64,000 nt of DNA from Pseudoalteromonas lipolytica (GCF_001306915.1 NZ_LJTC01000007.1:62001-126000), one strand, 5' to 3'. Positions 29,011 through 39,859 are shown, counted from the first letter of the stretch. The notes: a model not told the origin generated them from the letters alone. Numbers and translations are program-made.

Positions 29011-31140
29011 TTAAGCGTCTTTAGACTCTTCTGCTTTTTCTTCAGCAGCTGGTTCCATAGCTTCTTTGATGCTTAGACGTACACGACCTTGGCGATCTAC
29101 TTCAAGAACTTTAACTTTAACTTCTTGGCCTTCACTTAGGTGGTCAGTTACGTTGTTAACACGCTCTGTGCTGATTTGTGAAATGTGCACTAGACCGTCT
29201 TTACCCGGAAGGATATTAACGAACGCACCAAAATCAACGATACGTACAACTTTACCAGTGTAGATAGTACCTACTTCTAGTTCAGCAGTTAATTGCTCGA
29301 TACGCTTGATTGCATCGTTTGCGCTGATGCCGTCAGTTGCAGCGATCTTGATTGTACCGTCATCTTCGATTTCAATCGTTGTGCCTGTTTCTTCAGTAAG
29401 TTGACGGATAGTTGCGCCACCTTTACCGATAACTTCAGCAATTTTCTTCGCAGGGATCTGCATAGTGTAGATGCGAGGTGCGAATTGAGATAACTCTTCA
29501 GAAGGTGCTGCAATCGCTTCGTCCATAACACTTAAGATGTGTAGACGTGCTGCTTTCGCTTGTTTAAGAGCAATTTGCATGATTTCTTTAGTGATACCTT
29601 CGATCTTGATATCCATTTGTAGTGCAGTGATACCGTTTGAAGTACCCGCTACTTTAAAGTCCATGTCACCTAAGTGATCTTCATCACCTAAGATATCTGA
29701 AAGAACAACGAAATCGTCGCCTTCTTTAACTAGACCCATCGCGATACCAGCAACAGATGCTTTGATTGGTACACCTGCATTCATAAGTGCTAGTGATGTA
29801 CCACATACTGATGCCATAGACGATGAACCGTTTGATTCAGTGATTTCTGAAACGACACGGATTGAGTATGGGAAGTCAGTAAGTGTAGGTAGTACCGCAG
29901 CGATACCACGCTTAGCTAGGTTACCGTGACCAATTTCACGACGCTTAGGAGAGCCTACAAAACCTGTTTCACCTACGCAGAACGGAGGGAAGTTGTAGTG
30001 AAGCATGAAGTGATGCTTGTTAGTACCTGTTAAGTCGTCGATTAACTGTGAATCACGCTCAGTACCAAGCGTTGCAGTTACAAGTGCTTGCGTCTCACCA
30101 CGCGTGAAGATTGCAGAACCGTGAGTACGTGGTAAAACACCCGTCATTACGTCTAGTGCACGAACCATATCCGGTTCACGACCATCGATACGTTTTTCAC
30201 CAGCGATGATACGGCCACGAACGATTTCTTTTTCTAAAGAACCGAATAGTTTACCAACTTCTTGCGTATCTAGCTCTTCGCCTTCAGCAAGTTCAGCTGT
30301 TAATGTAGCAACCACTTCTTCTTTCGCTGCACCTAGTGCTTCTTTACGCGCTACTTTGTCAGTGATGCGGTATGCTTCACCTACTTTATCAGCAGCAATT
30401 GCAGAGATTTTCTCAGCAAGTGTTACGTTTTTCTCTGGTGCAGTCCAATCCCAAGCAGGTTTACCCGCTTCAGCTTTGAACTCGTTGATTGCGTTGATGA
30501 TAGCTTGAGATTGCTCATGACCATAAACAACCGCACCTAACATTACGTCTTCAGATAGTGTTTCAGCTTCTGATTCAACCATAAGTACTGCGTTATCAGT
30601 ACCAGCAACTACTAGGTCTAATTGGCTTTCTTCAAGCTCAGCTAGTGTTGGGTTAAGTACGTATTCACCATTGATGAAACCAACACGTGATGCACCGATA
30701 GGACCATTGAATGGGATACCAGAGATAGCAAGTGCTGCTGAAGTACCGATCATAGCAACCATGTCAGGTTGGATTTCTGGGTTAACAGAAACAACTGTCG
30801 CGATTACTTGTACTTCGTTTACGAAGCCGTCTGGGAAAAGTGGACGGATTGGACGGTCGATTAGACGAGCGATAAGTGTTTCGCCATCGTTAGGACGACC
30901 TTCACGCTTAAGGAAACCACCAGGGATACGACCCGCAGCGTACATACGCTCTTGGTAGTTAACTGTTAGTGGGAAGAAGTCTTGACCTGGTTGTGCATCA
31001 CGCTTACCAACAACAGTAACTAATACTGAAGTGTCGCCAATGCTTGCTAGTACTGCGCCGTCAGCTTGACGAGCGATAGCACCTGTTTCTAGGGTCACAG
31101 TGTGTTGACCTAGTTGAAATTCTTTAATAATTGCTTGCAC
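29011..31140 (-). CDS. pnp: Polynucleotide phosphorylase
   Basis: Phosphorolytic 3'-5' exoribonuclease, a degradosome component, also making RNA tails. 709 residues: two RNase PH-like domains ([13 protein letters not shown] in the first; [22 protein letters not shown] in the second), a C-terminal KH domain with the GXXG loop ([12 protein letters not shown]), and an S1 domain ([19 protein letters not shown]). Short acidic tail. The upstream leader holds a long stem of the kind that RNase III cleaves in E. coli pnp autoregulation. Confidence 0.98.
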   Translation of the reverse strand: MQAIIKEFQLGQHTVTLETGAIARQADGAVLASIGDTSVLVTVVGKRDAQPGQDFFPLTVNYQERMYAAGRIPGGFLKREGRPNDGETLIARLIDRPIRPLFPDGFVNEVQVIATVVSVNPEIQPDMVAMIGTSAALAISGIPFNGPIGASRVGFINGEYVLNPTLAELEESQLDLVVAGTDNAVLMVESEAETLSEDVMLGAVVYGHEQSQAIINAINEFKAEAGKPAWDWTAPEKNVTLAEKISAIAADKVGEAYRITDKVARKEALGAAKEEVVATLTAELAEGEELDTQEVGKLFGSLEKEIVRGRIIAGEKRIDGREPDMVRALDVMTGVLPRTHGSAIFTRGETQALVTATLGTERDSQLIDDLTGTNKHHFMLHYNFPPFCVGETGFVGSPKRREIGHGNLAKRGIAAVLPTLTDFPYSIRVVSEITESNGSSSMASVCGTSLALMNAGVPIKASVAGIAMGLVKEGDDFVVLSDILGDEDHLGDMDFKVAGTSNGITALQMDIKIEGITKEIMQIALKQAKAARLHILSVMDEAIAAPSEELSQFAPRIYTMQIPAKKIAEVIGKGGATIRQLTEETGTTIEIEDDGTIKIAATDGISANDAIKRIEQLTAELEVGTIYTGKVVRIVDFGAFVNILPGKDGLVHISQISTERVNNVTDHLSEGQEVKVKVLEVDRQGRVRLSIKEAMEPAAEEKAEESKDA

Positions 31141-31214
31141 TTAAAAATTTCCTTTAAATGTAAAAGCAACTCAGAGCTATGCTCCGAATTGGTAAAAAAT
31201 AGTCCATCAAAGTA

Positions 31215-31268
31215 CCAATTACAGTACTTAATTGTGCTTATGAAAACACGATTAAGTACTACAATTGG
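31215..31268 (-). promoter_or_regulatory. pnp leader stem-loop, candidate RNase III site
   Basis: The 54-base palindrome forms a 22-position stem (20 or more pairs including two G-U, one C-A mismatch) closed by a ten-base loop. It lies between the rpsO terminator and the pnp start. In E. coli, RNase III cuts a comparable leader duplex and PNPase then destabilises its own mRNA; the equivalence is inferred from position and shape. Confidence 0.75.
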
Positions 31269-31340
31269 CAATGATGTTTTTTGATATCTAAGCAGTATCC
31301 ACTACCTAGGTGTGCGCTAGTATACCTTTCATGCGCGCAC

Positions 31341-31368
31341 AAAAAAAGGGGCTAAATAGCCCCTTTTC
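31341..31368 (-). terminator. Terminator between rpsO and pnp
   Basis: AGGGGCTATTTAGCCCCT followed by seven T on the minus strand, 15 bases after the rpsO stop. Probably leaky, as in E. coli, since pnp is partly read from upstream. Confidence 0.88.
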
Positions 31369-31382
31369 TCGTAATCTAGTTC

Positions 31383-31652
31383 TTAGCGACGTAGGCCAAG
31401 CTCTTGGATTAACGCAGTGTAACGTGCAATGTCTTTACCTTTAAGGTAGTCAAGCAGTTTACGGCGTTGGCTTACTTTGCGAAGAAGACCACGACGTGAG
31501 TGGAAGTCGTGCTTGTGGCTAGCAAAGTGACCTTGAAGCTTGTTGATATCGAAAGTTAGAAGTGCAACTTGTACTTCAGGTGAACCAGTGTCGCCTTCAG
31601 CGCGTGCAAATTTAGCGATGATTTCAACTTTTTCTTGATTGCTTAGTGACAT
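31383..31652 (-). CDS. rpsO: 30S ribosomal protein S15
   Basis: 89 residues, the normal length, with the family stretch FNKLQGHF-like [19 protein letters not shown]. It binds the central domain of 16S rRNA. It has its own promoter and a leader that can fold like the S15 autoregulatory site, with a GGAG ribosome site at 31658-31661. Confidence 0.98.
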   Translation of the reverse strand: MSLSNQEKVEIIAKFARAEGDTGSPEVQVALLTFDINKLQGHFASHKHDFHSRRGLLRKVSQRRKLLDYLKGKDIARYTALIQELGLRR

Positions 31653-31664
31653 AGTAACTCCAAA

Positions 31665-31710
31665 AATTAATTTAAATTGTGTTTTAGCCGATCACTAATT
31701 CAGCCAAAAC
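31665..31710 (-). promoter_or_regulatory. rpsO leader: candidate S15 autoregulatory pseudoknot
   Basis: On the minus strand GTTTTGGCTG (31701-31710) pairs with CGGCTAAAAC (31681-31690): ten pairs including an adjacent G-U and G-C, the motif S15 reads in 16S rRNA. The loop starts AATTA, which is complementary to TAATT (31665-31669) just upstream of the GGAG ribosome site. Loop-to-leader pairing would form a pseudoknot like the E. coli one. Confidence 0.65.
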
Positions 31711-31725
31711 GATTGAGCGGGGCGT

Positions 31726-31754
31726 ATTCTACCCAGCTTTGCTAATAACTACAA
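31726..31754 (-). promoter_or_regulatory. rpsO promoter
   Basis: On the minus strand TTGTAG (31749-31754), 17 bases, TAGAAT (31726-31731), then a GC-rich discriminator ACGCCCCGC, as expected for ribosomal genes. It lies entirely in the truB-rpsO gap. Confidence 0.75.
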
Positions 31755-31762
31755 GGTAATCT

Positions 31763-32707
31763 TTACTCAGGCAGTTGATTTGATAAGCCACGCTTTGATT
31801 TCAAGTGGCCGTCTTTATGACGCTCACCAGTACCAATGAACACCCCATCAGCCATTACCTTTACCACACCATCTGGTACAGGCTTACCAATCACCACTGT
31901 TTGACCATGACTAAATGCCACGCCCTGCTCTTGAGTGATCTCAATCACAGGTAAATCAACCAAAGCAGTATCCATTGGCAGTAGTAGCTCATCGAGGTAG
32001 CTTGAAGGCGCAACATCGTCTGCTTTTGCCTGCTGTAGCTTTTCTTCAAGTTGCTCAAGAGTGACCATTTTTTCACTTGGATAATGGCCAACAGCACTGC
32101 GATGTAACATGATGACATGCGCACCACAGCCAAGCTTTTCACCTAAGTCGTCGACAATAGTACGAATATAAGTGCCTTTAGAGACGTGTGCCGTCATTTG
32201 TACTTCGTTATTAGCTTCATCAAACTCATCAAGCGTTAAACTAAATACATTAATTTTTCGACACTTACGCGGCACTTCGATACCTTCGCGAGCATATTTA
32301 TACAAAGGCTGACCTTGGTATTTAAGCGCAGAGTACATCGAAGGATATTGATCCGACTCACCTAAAAAACTGGCAATTTGCTCAGCTAATTGTTCACGGG
32401 TGACCGATACGTCGCGCGTTTCAACCACTTCACCATCTGAATCAGAGGTCGTGGTTCGCTCACCAAGTTTGGCGCGTACAACATAGGTTTTGTCAGTATC
32501 AAGCAAGAACTGGGTAAACTTAGTCGCTTCACCAAAACAAATAGGCAGCATACCCGTCGCGAGCGGATCAAGCGCACCGGTGTGGCCTGCTTTTTGAGCA
32601 AAGTAAATTCCCTTTGCTTGCTGCAATGCTTTGTTTGATGAAATACCTTGCGGCTTATTAAGTAATAAGATGCCGTCAATAGCACGACCTTTACTGCGTC
32701 TAGCCAT
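31763..32707 (-). CDS. truB: tRNA pseudouridine(55) synthase
   Basis: Makes the T-loop pseudouridine 55. 314 residues. The catalytic aspartate is Asp47 in [15 protein letters not shown]; a second conserved stretch is [22 protein letters not shown]. The start overlaps the rbfA stop by one base (TAATG). Confidence 0.97.
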   Translation of the reverse strand: MARRSKGRAIDGILLLNKPQGISSNKALQQAKGIYFAQKAGHTGALDPLATGMLPICFGEATKFTQFLLDTDKTYVVRAKLGERTTTSDSDGEVVETRDVSVTREQLAEQIASFLGESDQYPSMYSALKYQGQPLYKYAREGIEVPRKCRKINVFSLTLDEFDEANNEVQMTAHVSKGTYIRTIVDDLGEKLGCGAHVIMLHRSAVGHYPSEKMVTLEQLEEKLQQAKADDVAPSSYLDELLLPMDTALVDLPVIEITQEQGVAFSHGQTVVIGKPVPDGVVKVMADGVFIGTGERHKDGHLKSKRGLSNQLPE

Positions 32708-33111
32708 TAGTCTTTAGTGCCTTCTTCGCTGTCATCTTCGTCTACATGCTTGGCATTGTCTTCACGAATAACTGAGTCAACCAAGTTTGAAATACGCATA
32801 CCTTCCATAAGCGAGTTATCGATCACAAAACGTAACTCAGGCATGATGCGCGCACGAATGCGTTTACCTAATAAAGAACGAATATAACCCGTTGCTTCAT
32901 TTAAGATTTTAGCGCTTTGCTTGGCTTTATCTTCATCGTCAGTATTAAACACTGTGATAAATACTTTTGCGTAAGATAAATCGCGAGATACCTCAACCGC
33001 AGACACTGTCACCATGCCTAAGCGTGGATCTTTGATTTCGCGTTGAAGAATAACAGCAATCTCTTTTTGAATTTGCTGTGCAACACGATCAGTGCGAGAA
33101 AATTCTCTCAT
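32707..33111 (-). CDS. rbfA: Ribosome-binding factor A
   Basis: Small KH-like 30S maturation and cold-shock factor. 134 residues with [17 protein letters not shown] and the family core ([28 protein letters not shown]). Acidic C-terminal tail. Between infB and truB as in E. coli. Confidence 0.96.
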   Translation of the reverse strand: MREFSRTDRVAQQIQKEIAVILQREIKDPRLGMVTVSAVEVSRDLSYAKVFITVFNTDDEDKAKQSAKILNEATGYIRSLLGKRIRARIMPELRFVIDNSLMEGMRISNLVDSVIREDNAKHVDEDDSEEGTKD

Positions 33112-33177
33112 TTCATTTCACTCTAAAATAATAACTTATTGATGTTAAAGAATAAGTTAATTTAATTACGAATACAC

Positions 33178-33200
33178 AAATGGGGGCTAGGCCCCCATTT
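33178..33200 (-). terminator. Hairpin between infB and rbfA, possible partial terminator
   Basis: Ten-pair palindrome AAATGGGGGC-cta-GCCCCCATTT with a three-base loop. On the minus strand it is followed only by GTGTATTCG, so termination would be weak; an mRNA-processing or stability role is equally possible. Confidence 0.55.
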
Positions 33201-33221
33201 AAAATAGTGACTTAAACGAAA

Positions 33222-35879
33222 TTAAAGTGAACGTTGTACTTCAACCGTCTCGAATACCTCGATTTGGTCGCCAACTTTAACATCGTTGTAGTTCTTAACG
33301 CCGATACCACATTCCATACCGTTACGTACTTCTTGAACGTCATCTTTAAAGCGACGTAGTGACTCAAGTTCACCTTCATAGATAACCACGTTATCACGAA
33401 GTACACGGATAGGCGCGCTACGCTTAACGATACCTTCAGTAACCATACAGCCTGCGATTGCACCAATCTTCGGTGACTTGAACACGTCACGAACTTCAGC
33501 AAGACCAATGATCTCTTGCTTGAATTCTGGTGCAAGCATACCTGACATCGCTTGTTTAACTTCTTCAATCAGGCTGTAGATTACGCTGTAGTAACGTAAG
33601 TCTAGGTTTTCTGACTCAATTACTTTACGAGCTGATGCATCAGCACGTACGTTAAAGCCAACAACGATTGCGTTTGACGCCGCTGCAAGCGTTGCATCAG
33701 TTTCAGTGATACCACCTACACCTGAACCAACAATCTTCACTTTAACTTCATCAGTAGAAAGCTTAGTTAATGAATCAGCGATTGCTTCAATTGAACCTTG
33801 TACGTCAGCTTTAAGAACGATGTTAACTTCTGATACATCGCCTTCAGCCATGTTCGTAAACATGTTTTCAAGCTTCGCTTTTTGTTGACGAGCAAGCTTC
33901 ACTTCACGGAACTTACCTTGACGGTAAAGTGCTACTTCACGTGCTTTACGCTCATCTTTAACTACTGTTGCTTCATCACCAGCAGCAGGGATACCAGATA
34001 GACCTAAAATCTCAACTGGGATAGACGGACCCGCAGACTTGATATCTTTACCGTTCTCATCTTTCATCGCACGAACACGGCCATATTCAAGACCACACAG
34101 TACGATATCACCTTGGTTAAGCGTACCAGACTGAACTAGGATTGACGCAACTGGACCACGGCCTTTATCAAGACGCGATTCAATTACAACACCTGCAGCC
34201 ATACCTTCAGCTGGTGCAGTTAGCTCTAGGATTTCAGCTTGCATTAGTACCGCTTCAAGTAGGTCATCAATACCTAAACCTGTTTTTGCTGAGATATGAA
34301 CGAATTGCGTGTCACCACCCCACTCTTCTGGGATAACGTCTAATTGTGCTAGTTCGTTCTTAACGCGATCTGGGTCGATGCCTTCTTTATCCATCTTGTT
34401 TACTGCGATGATTAAAGGAACGCCTGCAGCACGGGCGTGCTGAACCGCTTCTTTAGTTTGTGGCATTACACCATCATCCGCAGCAACGACTAGGATTACG
34501 ATATCCGTTGCTTTAGCACCACGAGCACGCATTGATGTAAACGCGGCGTGGCCCGGAGTATCTAAGAACGTGATCATGTGACCATTTGTTTCAACGTGGT
34601 ATGCACCAATGTGCTGTGTAATACCACCTGCCTCACCTGAAGCAACTTTTGCTGAACGAATGTAGTCAAGTGTTGACGTTTTACCGTGGTCAACGTGACC
34701 CATTACCGTTACAACCGGCGCACGAGGAATTGCTTTACCTTCTTCGCTACGATCGCTTAGTACTTTCTCTTCTAATTCGTTTTCTTTAACGATAATAACC
34801 TTGTGACCCATTTCTTCAGCTACAAGTTGTGCTGTTTCTTGGTCGATCACTTGGTTGATGGTAACCATGTCACCCATCTTCATCATCGTTTTAACAACTT
34901 CAGCACCTTTAACAGCCATACGTGATGCAAGCTCAGCAACAGTGATTGTTTCACTGATACGAACTTCGTTTTTCACGTCTGCTGTTGGTTTTTGGAAACC
35001 ATGTTGTAAAGACGTTGGTGCTTTCAGCTTACCTTTCTTGCCTTTAGGACCTGTAGGCTGTTTCTCTTTTTGAGGTCCTTTTTTCTTTTTCTTACGACGA
35101 GCGCTTTGCTCTTCACGTGCATCAGATTCATCTTCTGCTTCACGTGCGTAAGTAGAAGTCGTAAGGTGGTGATCAGCGTTTTCTTCACGCTGCTTACGCT
35201 CTTCTTCTTCCTTTTTCCAGCGAGCTTCATTTTCTTCAGCTAGCTTTCTTGCCTCTTCTGCTTGACGTTTCGCTTCTTCTTCAGCTTTTCTCAATGCGGC
35301 CTCTTCTGCTTCTTTTTGCAGACGCTCAGCTTCGGCGCGATCTTGTTCAGACTTAGCACTTTGCTCTGGGGTCATCTGCTTCTGTTTCGCTTTACGCTCA
35401 GCTTCAGCTTTACGTTTAGCCTCTTCTTTGGCTTTACGCTCAGCTTCTTCTTTCGCTTTGCGCTCTGCCTCTTGTTTCGCTTTAAGCTCTTCAGCTTCTT
35501 GCTGGGCTTTAAGCTCTGCTGCTTTACGTGCAGCTTCTTCTGCAGCTAAACGCTCTTCTTCTTGCTGTTGCTCAATGGCGCTTTTCTTAACGTAAGTACG
35601 TGTTTTACGTACTTCAACTTGCACAGACTTCGCTTTACCTGTAGAGCCAGTTACGCTTAGCGTACTTTTGCTTTTACGTTGCAAAGTCATGCGAGCTGGG
35701 CCTTCTGAGCCCGTGCCGCCGTGCTGCTTGCTCAAGTGATCTAATAACGTCGACTTTTCAGACTCAGTTACCATATCACCTGCTTTTTTAGAAATACCGG
35801 CTTGTTCTAGCTGCTGTAGTAATTTATCAACAGTTGTACCAATATCTCCGGCTAGTTTTTCAACATTTACTTCTGCCAT
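33222..35879 (-). CDS. infB: Translation initiation factor IF-2
   Basis: GTPase placing initiator tRNA on the 30S subunit. 885 residues: N-terminal IF2-N subdomain (about 1-55), a long Lys/Glu/Ala-rich charged region (about 101-270), a second IF2-N type segment (about 305-360), then the GTPase with G1 GHVDHGKT at 394-401, G3 DTPGHAAF and NKMDK, followed by the beta-barrel domains. It lies just after nusA (25 bases) in the conserved operon. Confidence 0.98.
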   Translation of the reverse strand: MAEVNVEKLAGDIGTTVDKLLQQLEQAGISKKAGDMVTESEKSTLLDHLSKQHGGTGSEGPARMTLQRKSKSTLSVTGSTGKAKSVQVEVRKTRTYVKKSAIEQQQEEERLAAEEAARKAAELKAQQEAEELKAKQEAERKAKEEAERKAKEEAKRKAEAERKAKQKQMTPEQSAKSEQDRAEAERLQKEAEEAALRKAEEEAKRQAEEARKLAEENEARWKKEEEERKQREENADHHLTTSTYAREAEDESDAREEQSARRKKKKKGPQKEKQPTGPKGKKGKLKAPTSLQHGFQKPTADVKNEVRISETITVAELASRMAVKGAEVVKTMMKMGDMVTINQVIDQETAQLVAEEMGHKVIIVKENELEEKVLSDRSEEGKAIPRAPVVTVMGHVDHGKTSTLDYIRSAKVASGEAGGITQHIGAYHVETNGHMITFLDTPGHAAFTSMRARGAKATDIVILVVAADDGVMPQTKEAVQHARAAGVPLIIAVNKMDKEGIDPDRVKNELAQLDVIPEEWGGDTQFVHISAKTGLGIDDLLEAVLMQAEILELTAPAEGMAAGVVIESRLDKGRGPVASILVQSGTLNQGDIVLCGLEYGRVRAMKDENGKDIKSAGPSIPVEILGLSGIPAAGDEATVVKDERKAREVALYRQGKFREVKLARQQKAKLENMFTNMAEGDVSEVNIVLKADVQGSIEAIADSLTKLSTDEVKVKIVGSGVGGITETDATLAAASNAIVVGFNVRADASARKVIESENLDLRYYSVIYSLIEEVKQAMSGMLAPEFKQEIIGLAEVRDVFKSPKIGAIAGCMVTEGIVKRSAPIRVLRDNVVIYEGELESLRRFKDDVQEVRNGMECGIGVKNYNDVKVGDQIEVFETVEVQRSL

Positions 35880-35904
35880 AGTGTGTAATACCTCCGTTAA
35901 TAAA

Positions 35905-37404
35905 TTACTCGTCTGCGAACCAACAAATGTTACGCGCAGCCATAATTAGCTTGCCAGCTTCTTCTTCTGAAAGTTCAGTGATGTCTACTAACTCATCAAT
36001 GCCTTGCTCAGCTAAGTCTTCAAGTGTTACTACACCTTTACTAGCCATAACAAATGCAAGGTGACGCTCTAAGCCTTCAAGTGCTAGTAGGTCTTCTGCA
36101 GGTTCTGCACCTTCTAGGCTTTCTTCAGTTTTAAGCGCTTTCGTTGTTAATGCGTCTTTTGCACGTGAACGTAAGATATCAACTGTTTCTTCATCTAAAC
36201 CGTCAATTTCTAAGAATTCTGATGCAGGTACGTAAGCCACTTCTTCAAGTGTTGAGAAACCTTCGTTGATAAGTAAAGTTGCAAACTCATCATCGATATC
36301 TAAGTATTCAGTGAATAAGTTGATTAGCTTATCTGATTCAGCTTCGTTCTTCGCACGCATGTCATCAACGGTCATTACGTTTAATTCCCAACCAGTTAAT
36401 TGGCTAGCAAGACGAACGTTTTGACCATTACGACCGATTGCTTGTGCTAGGTTATCGGCTTCAACAGCGATATCCATTGAATGTGTATCTTCGTCCATTA
36501 CGATTGACGCAACTTCTGCTGGCGCCATTGCATTGATAACGAATTGCGCTGGGTTGTCATCGTAAAGAACGATATCAACACGCTCACCACCAAGCTCAGT
36601 TGAAACTGCTTGTACACGTGCACCACGCATACCAACACACGCACCTACTGGGTCGATACGTTTGTCGTTAGATTTTACCGCGATTTTTGCACGAGAACCT
36701 GGATCACGTGCAGCTGCACGTAGTTCAATCATCTCTTCGCCAATCTCTGGCACCTCAATGCGGAAAAGTTCCATTAGCATTTCTGGCTTAGAACGCGTTA
36801 CAAATAACTGCGCGCCACGAGCTTCTGGCTTAACTTCGTATAGAAGACCACGGATACGGTCACCCGGGCGGAAGTTTTCACGCGGTAACATATCATCACG
36901 GTAGATAACCGCTTCAGCATTGTTACCAAGGTCAAGTACGATAGCATCACGGGTTGCTTTTTTAACAACACCTGTTACTAATTCGCCTTGTTGATCTTTG
37001 TATTCTTCAACCACTAATGCACGCTCAGCTTCACGTACTTTTTGTACGATAACTTGCTTAGCCATTTGTGTTGTAATACGGTCAAACTTGATTGACTCAA
37101 TTTGTTCTTCAACGTAATCGCCTAATTGTAGGCTTTCGTCTTCAACCTGTGCCGCTTCAAGTGTGATTTCGCTGTAAGGGTTTTCTAAAGAACCATCTTC
37201 AAGAACTTCAGCAATCTTCCAACGACGGAATGTGTCGTAATCACCTGTTTTACGATCGATTGATACGCGAACTTCAATTTCGCCATCGTGTTTTTTCTTT
37301 GTCGCAGTCGCTAATGCGAACTCTAACGCTTCAAAAATCTTTTCTTTTGGAACCGCTTTCTCATTGGAGACGGCTTCAGCAACCAATAATATTTCTTTTG
37401 CCAT
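35905..37404 (-). CDS. nusA: Transcription termination/antitermination factor NusA
   Basis: 499 residues. N-terminal RNA-polymerase-binding domain, S1 domain ([19 protein letters not shown]), two KH domains ([33 protein letters not shown]) and two C-terminal acidic helix-hairpin-helix repeats ([17 protein letters not shown] and [12 protein letters not shown]) that bind alphaN/NusA partners. Full length for the gammaproteobacterial type. Confidence 0.98.
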   Translation of the reverse strand: MAKEILLVAEAVSNEKAVPKEKIFEALEFALATATKKKHDGEIEVRVSIDRKTGDYDTFRRWKIAEVLEDGSLENPYSEITLEAAQVEDESLQLGDYVEEQIESIKFDRITTQMAKQVIVQKVREAERALVVEEYKDQQGELVTGVVKKATRDAIVLDLGNNAEAVIYRDDMLPRENFRPGDRIRGLLYEVKPEARGAQLFVTRSKPEMLMELFRIEVPEIGEEMIELRAAARDPGSRAKIAVKSNDKRIDPVGACVGMRGARVQAVSTELGGERVDIVLYDDNPAQFVINAMAPAEVASIVMDEDTHSMDIAVEADNLAQAIGRNGQNVRLASQLTGWELNVMTVDDMRAKNEAESDKLINLFTEYLDIDDEFATLLINEGFSTLEEVAYVPASEFLEIDGLDEETVDILRSRAKDALTTKALKTEESLEGAEPAEDLLALEGLERHLAFVMASKGVVTLEDLAEQGIDELVDITELSEEEAGKLIMAARNICWFADE

Positions 37405-37442
37405 GGGTTATGCCTCGCTTGCCCTATTCCTTCGCACTCGAA

Positions 37443-37898
37443 TTAAAACTTTGCGATGATGTTCGCACGTTCAATGTTACTGATCATAATCATATGCTCA
37501 GTGCCATCTGCTGAAAGTGTGATCATATCACTGCTAACTGATACTAAATCGCCTTTAAAGTTACGACGACCATCTTGCGGAAGCTTAGTACGCACGCGTA
37601 CTTCTTCTCCTTGCGCCTTCTCGTAGTGATCTTGTTTGAATAATGGACGATCAACACCAGGAGACGAAACTTCCAAATCATATTCATTTGTAATTGGGTC
37701 TTCGACGTCTAAAATTGCGCTAACTTGACGACTAACGTCGGCACAATTGTCAACCGTAATCCCTGCATCGTGATCGATATAAACACGTAATGTAGAGTGG
37801 CGACCAGCTTGCACAAACTCAAGACCATGTAACTCAAAGCCTAACATTTCAACGGCCGGTGAGAGCATGGCTACTAAATCTTGCTCAAGTTTTGTCAC
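37443..37898 (-). CDS. rimP: Ribosome maturation factor RimP
   Basis: 30S maturation factor, 151 residues from a GTG at 37898 (V/M-TKLEQDLVAML). A longer frame opens at an ATG at 37919, but that ATG precedes the strong TGGAGGAT ribosome site, which sits six bases before the GTG, and family proteins start at this point. Conserved LRVYIDHDAGITVDNCADVSRQ and VSSPGVDRPL are present. First protein gene of the nusA-infB operon. Confidence 0.94.
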   Translation of the reverse strand: MTKLEQDLVAMLSPAVEMLGFELHGLEFVQAGRHSTLRVYIDHDAGITVDNCADVSRQVSAILDVEDPITNEYDLEVSSPGVDRPLFKQDHYEKAQGEEVRVRTKLPQDGRRNFKGDLVSVSSDMITLSADGTEHMIMISNIERANIIAKF

Positions 37899-37914
37899 GA
37901 AAATCCTCCATACA

Positions 37915-37940
37915 AACAAAAAAAGGGCATATAGCCCTGA
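37915..37940 (-). terminator. Terminator/attenuator directly before rimP
   Basis: AGGGC-tatat-GCCCT followed by seven T on the minus strand, ending just upstream of the rimP ribosome site. Placed to stop a fraction of metY transcripts before the protein genes. Confidence 0.8.
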
Positions 37941-37990
37941 AATACTGAGTTTAATAATGATTTAAAATCACCGCCAAGCAGATACAACAA

Positions 37991-38151
37991 CGCCCCGAAC
38001 CAAGCGGGGCGTCACACCTAAAGCATAAAACTGTGTGGCCTAGGGCCAAGCTTGGTTGCGAGTCAGTCACCTGACTAAATTAAACTAGATAGCCTAAACG
38101 CAAAACGCGCATTACCAGAATGCGCGACTTCATACAGTAAAAATTACTGTG
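37991..38151 (-). terminator. Further hairpins between metY and rimP
   Basis: Three more inverted repeats precede the attenuator: CGCCCCG/CGGGGCG (about 37991-38011) followed by TTGTTGT; CGCGCATT/AATGCGCG (about 38106-38126) followed by TTTTGCGTTT; and ACAGTAA/TTACTGT (about 38135-38151). The second is a good tRNA-transcript terminator. Together they form a graded read-through region. Confidence 0.65.
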
Positions 38152-38187
38152 CATACTAAGTACACTTACAATGCCTTAGCATGTATT

Positions 38188-38264
<77 letters not shown>

Positions 38265-38332
38265 CCAATAGATATTAAAAGTTACTTAATATCATTTAAT
38301 CGAGTGCTAAACACCTCAATTCAATGGCGGCT

Positions 38333-38361
38333 ATTATAAGCATGTAGCGCTCAATTAGCAA
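38333..38361 (-). promoter_or_regulatory. Promoter of the metY-rimP-nusA-infB operon
   Basis: On the minus strand TTGCTA (38356-38361), 17-base spacer, consensus TATAAT (38333-38338), then the GC-rich stretch AGCCGCC. The predicted start point is about 60 bases upstream of the tRNA. Confidence 0.8.
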
Positions 38362-38507
38362 CCTTCCTATATGAATTAGTTAGACTATTTTTTGCCTAAA
38401 AATTTTATGACAACCTTGTCATAAAATTTCCCATAACTGAAAATTCTCGTCTATATTTAGTCATATAATAAGAATAACCTATAGCCTTGGCTATTAAGCG
38501 ATTTACT

Positions 38508-38972
38508 ATGAGTCTATCTTCATTTCAAAAAAGACTGTTACTACAAGATATTGAATTGCTAAAACCAGATTTCCATCAGTTTACAAGCGCATATCATCGC
38601 ATTCTTAATGCTCGTCAGTTAACCATGACAGTGCCTGAGCAAGACAGCATAACTAAGCGTAGCTATATTCTTTACTGTGCGCTCAACAAAGTAGTAAGTC
38701 ACCTTGATGACTTACAGCAAGTCACGCCGTTTATTCATTATTTAGCGAATAACCTGAGCTTTTTAAACGTAGCGTCAAAAGATATTGATATTCTTTGTGA
38801 GGCTTTTATTGAGACTCGCCTACTCTTTATCAAGACATACAATAGCCATCAGCAACAAGCTTGGGAGCTGGCTATTCGTATTTTTTCTAATATTGTGAAA
38901 AGTTACTTATTTTCACACTCTACCGTGGTTTCTATTAAAACAAGACGCTTCGTTTATAAAGCTCACAATTGA
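38508..38972 (+). CDS. Small all-helical protein, possible globin-like fold without haem ligand
   Basis: 154 residues from the ATG at 38508 (MSLSSFQKRLLLQDIELL); a TTG seven codons earlier is less likely. No signal peptide. No family assigned with certainty. The helix pattern resembles single-domain globins and globin sensors: an N-terminal A/B-helix-like stretch, YLANNLSFLNVASKDIDIL where globins have the F-helix consensus LGRRHxxYGVxxExY, and a C-terminal AWELAIRIFSNIV like the H helix. The proximal-His position would be Leu83, so haem binding is not expected. It converges on and overlaps the next gene by ten bases. Confidence 0.5.
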   Translation: MSLSSFQKRLLLQDIELLKPDFHQFTSAYHRILNARQLTMTVPEQDSITKRSYILYCALNKVVSHLDDLQQVTPFIHYLANNLSFLNVASKDIDILCEAFIETRLLFIKTYNSHQQQAWELAIRIFSNIVKSYLFSHSTVVSIKTRRFVYKAHN

Positions 38973-39754
38973 CTCAGTTCATTTCGAAGTCTATCAATTT
39001 GCCTTTGCTCAACAGAGATAAGTGTATTGAAGCGGCTTGTCAACGCACTCATTTTATCAACTAAAGCTTGATCACTATTTGCGTCAGCTAAGTTATTTGG
39101 TCTATGACTAACTTGCTTTTCTAGTAAGCTAATCTGTTGGTTTAGTTGTTCGTTATAAGTATCGATCTTATTTTCATGCTCAGAGATTTGTAGCATGATT
39201 TGTTTGCTGCGAATAAAGCTATCAACCTCATCGTTATTTGATAGTTCATTGAAACTATTGTTTATTCTGTTATTTTCGGCGATTAGTCTGTCAATACTAC
39301 GCTGTTCATTGTCAATAAGAACAGCATAACGCTCAGATACAGCACTCATTTGCTTTGCAATAGCGGCTTGTTTTTTTGCACCAACTAAGTTTTGTAACTG
39401 CGCATCGGACTGATTATTTAATGCTGCAATTTCATTATTCATACGAAGCTTAAAGGTATCTATTTTATTATTATGCTCAGCTATTTCTGCTGCTATTTGT
39501 TTGGTCCTGATATAGCTATCAACTTGACCAGTCGTTTGAGAATATACTGACTCAGTACTTTTTCCTTGTACAGCATTGGATAGGAAAGGGTTTTGCTCTT
39601 TTATTGTTATTAATTTAGCATCTTCCCCACATGGCAACTGACTAAACTCAACCACACCATTTTTTTCGCACTGATACACTGATGCACTCGCCGCAGTGCT
39701 TATAAATAAACATGTAGCCCAAATAATATGAGTATTAATAGTGTTAGATTTCAT
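38963..39754 (-). CDS. Secreted coiled-coil protein with N-terminal DUF4124 and internal duplication
   Basis: 263 residues with a signal peptide (cleavage after about residue 24, AAASA). A DUF4124-like module follows (VYQCEKNGVVEFSQLPCGEDA with two cysteines). The remainder is two copies of an ~85-residue helical unit, each beginning VDS(Y/F)IR(T/S)KQI, then EHxNKIDT, and ending QR(S/Q)IDRL, predicted to form coiled coil. Periplasmic location is inferred. Function unknown. Confidence 0.75.
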   Translation of the reverse strand: MKSNTINTHIIWATCLFISTAASASVYQCEKNGVVEFSQLPCGEDAKLITIKEQNPFLSNAVQGKSTESVYSQTTGQVDSYIRTKQIAAEIAEHNNKIDTFKLRMNNEIAALNNQSDAQLQNLVGAKKQAAIAKQMSAVSERYAVLIDNEQRSIDRLIAENNRINNSFNELSNNDEVDSFIRSKQIMLQISEHENKIDTYNEQLNQQISLLEKQVSHRPNNLADANSDQALVDKMSALTSRFNTLISVEQRQIDRLRNELSQL

Positions 39755-39859
39755 TTTTTGCCTTCCATAGTTATACCTTATTTATACACTAACTTTATCG
39801 ATCTATCTCCTAGTTTGTTTCGTAGTTAATTCAATTATGATCCACTAAGGTTTTTAGAA

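Noticed and set aside
37899..37919. ATG start for rimP at 37919
   Set aside because: The TGGAGGAT ribosome site lies downstream of it and serves the GTG at 37898.
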